A stretch of DNA of 12,307 nt, taken from JBEKHI01 sp050012355 (lineage in GTDB: Bacteria > Actinomycetota > Actinomycetes > Streptosporangiales > Streptosporangiaceae). Location: positions 1-12,307 of the forward strand of contig JBEKHI010000252.1 in NCBI GenBank assembly GCA_050012355.1. The letters run 5' to 3'. The notes beneath the pieces are model-generated. The model was given only the letters and a program-made list of their open reading frames with translations. It was not told the DNA's origin and did not search any database. Position numbers and translations under genes: made by a program. Below are positions 1 to 5,649 of this stretch, in pieces (position 1 is the stretch's first letter; each line of letters begins with the position of its first letter).

Positions 1-2
1 GG

Positions 3-92
3 CCCCGCAAACGCCTCGGCTACCTCACTCCACGCGAAGCATATGATAAACTCCTAGTAATCGAGCAAGCACGTGTTGCGACGACCGCCTGA
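3..92 (+). CDS. IS30-family transposase, C-terminal fragment (5' end outside window)
   Basis: An open frame enters from the left edge and ends at TGA 90-92, giving 29 residues. They begin PRKRLGYLTPREAYDKLL and end VATTA. The R-P-R-K-x-L-G-Y/F-x-T-P-x-E-x-Y/F pattern is the well-known C-terminal tail of IS30-family transposases, just after the last catalytic Glu of the DDE domain. The bases around the stop (GTTGCGACGACC) also look like the conserved 3' end of such elements. Only the tail is visible, so I cannot tell whether the element is intact. The identification rests on pattern memory, not a search. It places a mobile element directly beside the downstream end of the minus-strand TetR/CGNR unit. 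Confidence 0.75.
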   Translation, partial: PRKRLGYLTPREAYDKLLVIEQARVATTA

Positions 93-112
93 ATGTGCCG
101 ACGGCACGTTTC
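92..112 (+). terminator. Possible terminator hairpin after the transposase
   Basis: Directly after the transposase stop, GTGCC (95-99) pairs with GGCAC (103-107) around a 3-nt loop. AAT/GTT pairing extends the stem, with one G-T wobble. A short TTT follows. It is small and could equally be part of the IS terminal inverted repeat. Confidence 0.35.
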
Positions 113-319
113 CACTATCCTGCCTCGCTCCCGGATGCCCCGCTGAGGTTAAATGGCAAGCAGGCCGGTGCCACGACTCCATCATCTCGGCCCGCGGCTC
201 TCCGACGGCACCGCGTGCCCGAAACCACCAACTAAATTCCCCGACAGCTCCTATACGCCGACTTTGCTCCACGTCAGCGTGGGCACACGACCCAGGGCGC
301 AATAGGCGGTCACGGAACG

Positions 320-838
320 CTAGGAGCGGGACGAGTGGGCCGCGCAGCGCGAAGAGCCGGTTGCGTCGTAGAAGGCCAGTCCGCAGCCGTCGGCGGTGCA
401 GGCCTTCAGCCGTAGCCAGCTGCCCGCGGCGGCGGAGTCGTAGATAGCGACCGCGACGGCGGCCACCGCGTTGGAATAGCTGGCGCGGGCCGCGCTGGCC
501 AGCCCGATCGCGCTCGCGGCATCGACGGTCAGGACGAGGCGTCCGTCGGCGAGCCCCCTGGTCAAGCGCGCGGCGGCGTCGGCATCCGAGCGGTCGTCGG
601 CATGCGCGGCAAGGACGTCCCTGAGTGAATCGCGCAGCCGGAGCAAGGCGGCGTGATCTGGCCCGGACAGGCCCGACTCCGCCGGTAGCAGTGCCGCCGC
701 ATGAAGCCAAGCGGTGGCATCCTCTCGGGCGCCTAGCAGGTCCTGGTCAGCGCCCCGAGTGTTGGCCAGCGATTGAATCAGGCTCAGCGGCCCCGGTGCC
801 GCATCCGCGGACGTAACAGAAAAGATAGCTTCAGCCAC
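320..838 (-). CDS. CGNR-like (ABATE-domain) putative regulator with an incomplete zinc finger
   Basis: The protein is 172 aa. The middle resembles the ABATE stress-response-like domain: a helical region with LLRLRDSLRDVL near residues 65-76. It is followed by WLRLKACTADGCGLAFYD (141-158), the hallmark of the CGNR zinc-finger family (usually W-x-R-x-K-x-C-x4-C-x-W-x-F-x-D). Here C147 and C152 form the first Cys pair. The usual second pair, a W-C-S-x3-C-G-N-R block followed by a basic tail, is missing. Only C165 remains before the stop. The start is GTG at 836-838, which shares one base with the TAG stop of the tetR-like gene (838-840), so translation is probably coupled. Family members are presumed DNA-binding regulators. 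This one may be degraded or use other ligands. The IS30 remnant lies about 230 bp past its end. Confidence 0.7.
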   Translation of the reverse strand: MAEAIFSVTSADAAPGPLSLIQSLANTRGADQDLLGAREDATAWLHAAALLPAESGLSGPDHAALLRLRDSLRDVLAAHADDRSDADAAARLTRGLADGRLVLTVDAASAIGLASAARASYSNAVAAVAVAIYDSAAAGSWLRLKACTADGCGLAFYDATGSSRCAAHSSRS

Positions 839-1428
839 TATCCGATGGTAGCTGTCGCGCCGAGCGCGGCGTCGAGCAGTGTCGCGGCGGCGGCGCGTGC
901 TGCCACGGCAACCGAGGGATCGTGGTCCATGCGCGCGGACAGGCTGGCGCCGTCGTAGATGAGGTGGAGCTGCCGTCCCAGGCCCTCGGGGTCCGGGGCC
1001 CCCGCTTCCCGCGCCAGGTCGGTGAGCAGGTCCCGCACCCAGCCGCGGTAGTCGGCAGCGGCCTTCTGCACCACATCGTTCGGCGACTCAGCACTGGCAC
1101 TGACGAAGGCGCAGCCGCGGAACCCCGGCTCGGCGAACAGCTCTCCCTGGGCTTCGAACACGCCGAGCAGCCGGTCCCGCGGGGTGCGGTAATGGCCGAG
1201 CGCCTGGGTAATGCGCGCGGCAGTGTCCGCGTGGCGGCCTTCCAGGTAAGCGCGGACCAGTTCGTCCTTGCTGCCGAAGGTGTTGTACAGCGAGGCCTTG
1301 GCAACGCCTGCTTCCTCGATCACCCGGTCGATGCCGACCGTGTGCACACCCTCGGCGTAGAAGAGGTCGCTGGCCGCGGCCAGCAGCCGCTCGCGCGCCG
1401 AGGGCTTGGCTTGCGAATTCACAGCCAT
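838..1428 (-). CDS. TetR/AcrR-family transcriptional regulator
   Basis: The 196-aa protein has the usual TetR length. The N-terminal helix-turn-helix spans about residues 13-58, with the recognition part VGIDRVIEEAGVAKASLYNT (31-50) followed by FGSKDELV. The remainder is the ligand-binding core, with FRGCAFV around residue 106. C106 is the only cysteine in the protein. TetR regulators that sense electrophiles, such as NemR, use a cysteine in this part of the fold, so redox or electrophile sensing is possible but is inference. The ATG at 1426-1428 follows GAAGG at suitable spacing. A 16-bp palindrome lies 18 bp upstream and recurs at the dehydrogenase promoter, which argues for autoregulation and control of the upstream operon. 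It is downstream of, and co-oriented with, the VOC gene (44-bp gap), so it may also receive read-through. Confidence 0.92.
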   Translation of the reverse strand: MAVNSQAKPSARERLLAAASDLFYAEGVHTVGIDRVIEEAGVAKASLYNTFGSKDELVRAYLEGRHADTAARITQALGHYRTPRDRLLGVFEAQGELFAEPGFRGCAFVSASAESPNDVVQKAAADYRGWVRDLLTDLAREAGAPDPEGLGRQLHLIYDGASLSARMDHDPSVAVAARAAAATLLDAALGATATIG

Positions 1429-1446
1429 GACGTCACCTTCTTTGTA

Positions 1447-1462
1447 CAGACCGTACTGTCTA
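1447..1462. promoter_or_regulatory. Putative TetR operator 1 (autoregulatory)
   Basis: The sequence CAGACCG-TA-CTGTCTA is a palindrome whose AGAC/GTCT arms pair perfectly around NGTACN. It lies between the VOC stop and the tetR-like start. The same 16-bp layout occurs twice at 3836-3880. A -35-like TTAAAC lies just upstream on the minus strand, but no clear -10 is seen. Confidence 0.65.
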
Positions 1463-1472
1463 GTTTAATGGA

Positions 1473-1835
1473 TCACTCCGGCTTGGCCGCTACCAGGTCG
1501 AACTCGTTGCCCTCAGGGTCAGCGAACGTGGTCCAGTGGGCGGGTGGTTTCTCGATCTCCCTGATCGGCGTGGCGCCAAGGCCTGCCAGCCGTTCGCTCT
1601 CCGCCTCGAACTGATCGGTACGCAGGTCCAGATGCAGCCGGTTCTTGACCGTCTTGGGCTCCGGGACCTGGTGGAAGGCCAACCGCGGGCCGCTCGCGGG
1701 ATCGGTGGCGTCGATGCCCGCGTTCTCGGCATCCGCCCCTGGGTTGACCGGGCGGCCGAGTACTTCGGACCAGAACCTGGCCAGGGCTACCGGGTCGGCG
1801 CAGTCGATGCTCAGGCCGATGACAGATGTGGTCAT
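1473..1835 (-). CDS. VOC-family (glyoxalase-like) protein
   Basis: A 120-aa single-module vicinal oxygen chelate protein. It begins VIGLSIDCADPVALARFW (5-22), the first beta-alpha unit, with the D-P-x2-L-A-x-F-W signature of glyoxalase-like proteins common in actinomycetes. The second unit has RLHLDL (66-71) and ends with FADPEGNEFDLV (104-115). H68 and E111 occupy positions where VOC enzymes bind metal, though many members of this subgroup are of unknown function. The ATG at 1833-1835 lies 2 nt after the exporter stop, with its Shine-Dalgarno inside the exporter's last codons, so the two are coupled. Context suggests detoxification or binding of the same small molecule that the exporter handles. 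Substrate unknown. Confidence 0.88.
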   Translation of the reverse strand: MTTSVIGLSIDCADPVALARFWSEVLGRPVNPGADAENAGIDATDPASGPRLAFHQVPEPKTVKNRLHLDLRTDQFEAESERLAGLGATPIREIEKPPAHWTTFADPEGNEFDLVAAKPE

Positions 1836-1837
1836 GG

Positions 1838-3067
1838 TTACTTCCTGCCTTCTTTACGTTCCGATCGGACAAGGGAGAGCAGTGCGAGCACCGCCAGCAG
1901 GATCAGCGCGGCGCCGTAATAACGGGCGGCACCGATGAGGCCAGCGCCGTGGACGGCGAGGAAGCCAGCGGCCACCGCCGGGACCCCCAGCCCAAGGTAG
2001 GAGACGACGAAGAGCAGGGACAGGACCCCGGCTCGTTCGTGGGCGGCGACTCGGGGAACCACCGTGCGGATGCCGCCCTGGAACCCGCTGCCGAACCCGA
2101 TCCCGCTGATCGCGGTGCCGATGAAGAACACCGCCGGGGACCGCAGCGTCAGCGCGAGCAGGGTGACTGCCACGCCGGTGATCAGGGCGCCGATGCCGGT
2201 GAGCATCACCGCCCGGGCAGTCGCGGCGCGCAGCGCGAAGATCCCCCCGACGGCGAACGCGGCCAGCACGGTCAGGCTCAGCCCGCCGAGCACGACGTCA
2301 GAAGAACCAGTCAGCGCCTGCACCAGCGACGGACCGAGCGCGCCGTAGAGCGCGGCGAGTGCCCAGACGGCGAACAGCACCGGCGCGGCGGTCAGCAGGT
2401 GGGCGCGCACGGTGCGCGGCAGCCGGATCTCGGGCAGCAGGCTGGACAGAGCGCCGGGCGAACGGGTAACCGTCTCGCGCATCAGCGTGACGCCCGCCAT
2501 CTGCACCACGATCACGCCGAGCAGGACCAGATAGATCAGGTGCGTAGGCGCGGGCAGGAACCGTACGGCCAGGGCGGACAGGATCGAGCCCAGGCCGGTG
2601 CCCATGCCCGGCGATATCGCGTTGGCGAGGGTGCCGCGCGGACGGTCGATATCCAGCATGCCCGCGCCGATCGCGCCGAGCGCCGCACCGGTGGACAAAC
2701 CCTGAATGATCCGGGCTGCCATCAGTTCGGGTACTCCGCCGGCGGTCGTGAACACCACCAGGGAGATCACCTGGACCGCGAGTGCCACCAGCAGGACCGG
2801 CCGCCGGCCGATGTGGTCGGACAGCCTGCCGAATATCAGCAGCGATCCGAGGACCGCCACCGCATACACCCCGAACACCATCGTCGTCGTGATCGGGGTG
2901 AAGCCCCAGTCCCGCTGGTAGGTGGCGTACAGCGGCGTCGGGGCGCTCGAAGCGGACAGCAGCGACACGATCAGCGACGCCAGCAGGTACAGGGCCGACC
3001 GGCCGCTCAGCCGGGACACCTCCTGTTGTCGCGCTACCGGGGCGGCGACGACAAGACACTCGGTCAT
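1838..3067 (-). CDS. MFS transporter (drug/metabolite efflux type)
   Basis: The 409-aa hydrophobic protein has about 12 predicted membrane segments, starting near residue 26. The classic major facilitator motif A, GRLSDHIGRRP (80-90), lies between helices 2 and 3. The APTPLY segment (42-47) at the end of helix 1 is common in actinomycete drug-exporter-like MFS proteins. The central loop, RETVTRSPGALSSLLPEIRL, separates two six-helix halves. The C-terminus is short and basic (RSERKEGRK). The ATG at 3065-3067 has AAGGAG about 11 nt upstream. It begins 15 nt after the dehydrogenase stop and ends 2 nt before the VOC start, so the three genes form one transcript. It most likely exports an organic compound by proton antiport; the substrate cannot be read from sequence. 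No cognate biosynthetic genes are present. Confidence 0.9.
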   Translation of the reverse strand: MTECLVVAAPVARQQEVSRLSGRSALYLLASLIVSLLSASSAPTPLYATYQRDWGFTPITTTMVFGVYAVAVLGSLLIFGRLSDHIGRRPVLLVALAVQVISLVVFTTAGGVPELMAARIIQGLSTGAALGAIGAGMLDIDRPRGTLANAISPGMGTGLGSILSALAVRFLPAPTHLIYLVLLGVIVVQMAGVTLMRETVTRSPGALSSLLPEIRLPRTVRAHLLTAAPVLFAVWALAALYGALGPSLVQALTGSSDVVLGGLSLTVLAAFAVGGIFALRAATARAVMLTGIGALITGVAVTLLALTLRSPAVFFIGTAISGIGFGSGFQGGIRTVVPRVAAHERAGVLSLLFVVSYLGLGVPAVAAGFLAVHGAGLIGAARYYGAALILLAVLALLSLVRSERKEGRK

Positions 3068-3082
3068 CGGAAATTTGCTCCT

Positions 3083-3817
3083 TCAGATGGCGGTACGGCC
3101 GCCGTCGGCCGCGATGATGGCACCGGTGATGTAGCCGGCCTTGGGCGAGGCGAGGAAGGCGATGACGTCGGCGATCTCTGAGGGCTGGGCGGCGCGGGCG
3201 AGCAGCGTGGTGTCACCCAGCGCCTCGATGCGCTCCGGGGCCGCGCCGCCGGTGTAAACCGGCCCGGCCGCGATGGTGTTCACCCGCACCCCCTGCGGGC
3301 TGAACTCCGCTGCCCAGGAACGGGTCAGCGACGCAACCGCGGCCTTGGTCGCGCTGTAGGCGGCGCTGCCGGCCAGCCCGATCTGGCCGGCCATGCTGCC
3401 GAGGTTGATGATGCTGCCAGCGCCACGCTTGGCCATCCCCGGCGCGATCGCGGCCACCAGGAAGTAAGCGGACCGCACGTTGGCCGCGAACAGCCGGTCG
3501 AAGGTCGCGGGATCCAGGTCTGCCGATGGCCCGAACCAGGAGAACCCGGCATTATTCACCAGCACCTCCACATCGCCCGCCTGCTCCGCTAGCCGCGAGA
3601 TCGCGTCAGTGTCGGTCAGGTCCGCGGAAATGAACCGGGCACGGCCACCGGCCTGAGTGATCTCCCGCACCACGGCCGCGCCCCGCTGGGCATCCCGGCC
3701 GTGCACCAGGACGGAGAAACCACCCGCCGCGAGCTTGCGCGCCACTTCCCGTCCGATGCCGCTGGTAGCGCCGGTCACCAGGGCAACTGGTGCCTGCAGT
3801 TCAGGATCGGTGCTCAT
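3083..3817 (-). CDS. Classical short-chain dehydrogenase/reductase (SDR), FabG-like
   Basis: A 244-aa NAD(P)-dependent oxidoreductase. Counting from the chosen ATG, the cofactor motif TGATSGIG is at 15-22 and NNAG at 88-91. The catalytic tetrad is N113, S141, Y154 and K158 (Y-S-A-T-K), and ADGG lies near the C-terminus. HGRD after strand 2 suggests NADP(H) preference, because Arg follows the glycine-rich strand. I chose the ATG at 3815-3817 over the in-frame GTG at 3821-3823: GAGGAG overlaps that GTG but sits 5 nt from the ATG. It is the first gene of the leftward operon with the exporter and VOC protein. Its promoter is covered by two copies of the TetR palindrome. It probably reduces a carbonyl compound or oxidises an alcohol; the exact substrate is unknown. 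Confidence 0.92.
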   Translation of the reverse strand: MSTDPELQAPVALVTGATSGIGREVARKLAAGGFSVLVHGRDAQRGAAVVREITQAGGRARFISADLTDTDAISRLAEQAGDVEVLVNNAGFSWFGPSADLDPATFDRLFAANVRSAYFLVAAIAPGMAKRGAGSIINLGSMAGQIGLAGSAAYSATKAAVASLTRSWAAEFSPQGVRVNTIAAGPVYTGGAAPERIEALGDTTLLARAAQPSEIADVIAFLASPKAGYITGAIIAADGGRTAI

Positions 3818-3835
3818 GATCACTCCTCGATTGAG

Positions 3836-3851
3836 TAGACCGTTCTGTACA
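3836..3851. promoter_or_regulatory. Putative TetR operator 2, at the SDR transcription start
   Basis: TAGACCG-TT-CTGTACA has the same 7-2-7 layout as the site before the tetR-like gene. The two share 11 of 14 core positions. It overlaps the expected transcription start downstream of the SDR -10 box, where a bound repressor would block transcription. Confidence 0.6.
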
Positions 3852-3856
3852 GCCTC

Positions 3857-3886
3857 ACTATAGACAGACAGACCTGTCTAATGCAA
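3857..3886 (-). promoter_or_regulatory. SDR-operon promoter with TetR operator 3 in the spacer
   Basis: On the minus strand, TTGCAT (-35; 3881-3886) and TATAGT (-10; 3857-3862) are separated by 18 nt. The spacer holds CAGACAG-AC-CTGTCTA (3865-3880), in which AGACAG and CTGTCT pair perfectly. An extra TAGACAG (3861-3867) overlaps the left arm, so the full 3861-3880 stretch is also a 7-6-7 inverted repeat. Operator centres 2 and 3 are 29 bp apart. Confidence 0.65.
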
Positions 3887-4048
3887 GAGATGGCGGGATT
3901 GATTGGCCGGACCCTGGCTGACAACGCCCCGGAAGCAATGCTGTCTCTGGTCGCCGGCACGGCCGTGCCCTCCGGCCTCAAGCCGTCGGTAGCCGAGGAC
4001 CAGCGGGCCAGCAGCTCCCCTACGTCGTCTTTCCGCAGGTCACGGCGT

Positions 4049-4076
4049 TTGACTTCAGGCGCTTGAAGTGTGATTT
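4049..4076 (+). promoter_or_regulatory. MerR-type promoter with dyad, probably leaderless
   Basis: A consensus-like -35, TTGACT (4049-4054), runs into an 18-bp dyad, ACTTCAGGCGCTTGAAGT (4052-4069; 16 of 18 positions symmetric). MerR-family activators bind such dyads between the -35 and -10. A -10 candidate, TGATTT (4071-4076), would start RNA at about 4083-4086, on or just before the ATG at 4086. No Shine-Dalgarno is visible, which supports a leaderless mRNA. Confidence 0.65.
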
Positions 4077-4085
4077 GCTGCCAGC

Positions 4086-4529
4086 ATGGCAGCTTTCACC
4101 ATCCGGGAGGTGTCCCGGCGCAGCGGTCTCAGCGAGCCGACGCTGCGCTACTACGAGGACGTCGGGCTGATCGGCCCGATCGCCCGCGACGAGCACAGCG
4201 GGCACCGCCGTTACGGCGACGAGGACCTCGATGTGCTTCAGGCGCTGGCCTGCATGCGCGCGTGCGGCGTGAGCATCGAGGACATGCGTGCGTACCAGGC
4301 CAACCGCGCCAGGGGAAACGCGGCGGCCGCGCAGCAGCGTGATCTGCTGTTGCGGCACGCCGAGCGCATCGAAGCCGAGATCGCGGCCCAGCGCACCCGG
4401 CTGGACTATCTACGCGAGAAGGCGGCGCTGTGGGACGCCCGCGTCCGCGGCGACACCGCCGCCGAGGCTGAGGCACAGCAGCGGACCATAGCGGCTCTCA
4501 AATCCTTGGACATGGAGGTAGCACGATGA
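4086..4529 (+). CDS. MerR-family transcriptional regulator
   Basis: The 147-aa protein has a full MerR winged helix at the N-terminus. FTIREVSRRSGLSEPTLRYYE (4-24) is helix-turn-helix 1, and VGLIGPIARDEHSGHRRY (26-43) is the wing. A second helix pair follows. C56 and C60 lie in LACMRACGVSIEDM, the only cysteines in the protein. AdhR/NmlR-type MerR regulators, which sense aldehydes through a cysteine, have that residue in a similar CMRxxGxSIE context. From memory, C56 matches it. A long dimer coiled coil follows (about 82-120). The gene overlaps the reductase by 4 nt (ATGA at 4526-4529), and the regulator probably activates this two-gene operon from its own dyad promoter. The inducer is inferred, not known. 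Confidence 0.93.
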   Translation: MAAFTIREVSRRSGLSEPTLRYYEDVGLIGPIARDEHSGHRRYGDEDLDVLQALACMRACGVSIEDMRAYQANRARGNAAAAQQRDLLLRHAERIEAEIAAQRTRLDYLREKAALWDARVRGDTAAEAEAQQRTIAALKSLDMEVAR

Positions 4530-5536
4530 GCACGGTCCTGGTCACCGGCGGATCCGGTTATTTGGGGACTCAACTGATCGCCGCGCTGCTGCGCGACGGG
4601 TGTCAGGTGCGCGCCACCGTGCGCTCGACGACGGCCCGCGAGGCCGAACTGCGCGCGGCAGTGCACCGCGGCGGCGCCAACGACGACGGCCTGGAGGTCG
4701 TCGCCGCCGACCTGATGGACGACGACAGCTGGAAGGCGGCCATGGCGGGATGCGAGGAGGTCCACCACCTCGCCTCGCCCTTCCCGGTCGCCCAGCCGAA
4801 GGATCCCGACGAACTGATCGTCCCCGCCCGGGAAGGCACACTGCGCGTGCTAAGCGCCGCCCGCGACGCCGGCGCCCGGCGCGTGGTACTGACCTCGTCC
4901 TTCGCCGCGATCGGCTACACGCCCAAGCCGACCGCCGAGTTCACCGAGGCCGACTGGACCGACCCCGACACGCCAGGGCTAGCGCCCTACCCGCGCTCCA
5001 AGGCGGTCGCCGAACGCGCCGGGTGGGACCTGATGCAGCGCGACGGCGGCGACACCGAACTCGTCGTGGTCAACCCGACGTTCATCCTCGGCCCCACCCT
5101 GTCGACTCAGCTGGGCTCCTCCATGCAGCTGATCAAGGCGATGCTCGACGGGACGATGGCCATCGCGCCCCGCCAGCGTTTCGGCGTCGTCGACGTCCGC
5201 GACGTCGCCGACCTGCACATCCGCGCGATGGCCGCCCCCGAGGCCGCGGGCAAGCGTTTCCTGGCCGTCGCGGACGGGCCTACGCTGAGTTTCCTGAAGG
5301 TGGCCGACGTCCTTCGCCAGCAGCTCGGCCCGCTGGCGGCCCAGGTGCCCACCCAGGAGGCACCAGGTGCGGACCTGCCGCAGCCGGTTATCCACAACGA
5401 CCGGGCCCGTGAGGAACTCGGCTGGCGCCCGCGTCCAGTCGAGACGACCATCGTGGAGTCGGCCGAGAGCCTGCGTGACCTCGGCCTGCTGGGCGCACTC
5501 GGCAACCCCAGCGATGGGCCATCCATAGCGGAATAA
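4526..5536 (+). CDS. Extended SDR: NAD(P)-dependent aldehyde/carbonyl reductase (dihydroflavonol reductase-like)
   Basis: The 336-aa protein opens with a Rossmann motif, TGGSGYLG (7-14), followed by RATVRS (29-34), whose Arg suggests NADP(H). HLASPF (81-86) is typical of the dihydroflavonol reductase / aldehyde reductase subgroup. The catalytic residues fit the extended SDR pattern: S124/S125 in LTSS, then Y155 and K159 in YPRSK. NPTFILGP follows, and a C-terminal substrate-binding lobe ends near E-L-G-W. Relatives reduce aldehydes and ketones, so it could detoxify the ligand sensed by the MerR protein. Its start overlaps the merR-like stop (ATGA). The last ten codons and the stop lie inside a strong hairpin, so its 3' end is unusual. 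Substrate unknown. Confidence 0.9.
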   Translation: MSTVLVTGGSGYLGTQLIAALLRDGCQVRATVRSTTAREAELRAAVHRGGANDDGLEVVAADLMDDDSWKAAMAGCEEVHHLASPFPVAQPKDPDELIVPAREGTLRVLSAARDAGARRVVLTSSFAAIGYTPKPTAEFTEADWTDPDTPGLAPYPRSKAVAERAGWDLMQRDGGDTELVVVNPTFILGPTLSTQLGSSMQLIKAMLDGTMAIAPRQRFGVVDVRDVADLHIRAMAAPEAAGKRFLAVADGPTLSFLKVADVLRQQLGPLAAQVPTQEAPGADLPQPVIHNDRAREELGWRPRPVETTIVESAESLRDLGLLGALGNPSDGPSIAE

Positions 5537-5560
5537 CGCTATCGATGGCCCATCGCTGGG
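5507..5560. terminator. 24-bp hairpin, likely bidirectional terminator, with stop codon in loop
   Basis: Arms 5507-5530 and 5537-5560 are complementary over 24 bp with one mismatch. The 6-nt loop, GAATAA, contains the reductase stop codon (5534-5536). No T-tract follows on either strand, which fits the U-less terminators often seen in actinomycetes. It lies between convergent operons and could end both. Confidence 0.75.
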
Positions 5561-5649
5561 ACCGGTGCCGCGGACCAGGCCCGCGCAGCTGACCGGTATG
5601 CACCTTTTGCCGGAGTGTACGGATCGCGGAGTCGGCCAGCTGGCACCCG

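Noticed and set aside
93..319. Possible tRNA, CRISPR or small gene in the left gene-free stretch
   Set aside because: No cloverleaf, T-loop (GTTCRANYC) or direct repeat array was found. A 5-bp CCACG/CGTGG hairpin at 269-282 is too weak to call as a terminator.
54..710. 218-codon minus-strand frame overlapping the CGNR gene's 3' part
   Set aside because: Arg-rich shadow translation. The 320-838 frame has the family motif and is coupled to the TetR stop codon. The frame also runs through the transposase tail.
1826..3181. 451-codon open frame on the plus strand, antisense to the MFS exporter
   Set aside because: It is rich in Arg, Gln, Asp, His and Gly, with no domain pattern. It mirrors a well-supported exporter with correct motifs and a Shine-Dalgarno. 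It is typical of high-GC antisense frames.
3881..4066. 61-codon plus-strand frame in the divergent intergenic region
   Set aside because: Its ATG lies in the -35 of the opposing SDR promoter, the frame ends inside the MerR dyad, and the peptide resembles nothing known. I see no support for 3887-4048 being coding on either strand.
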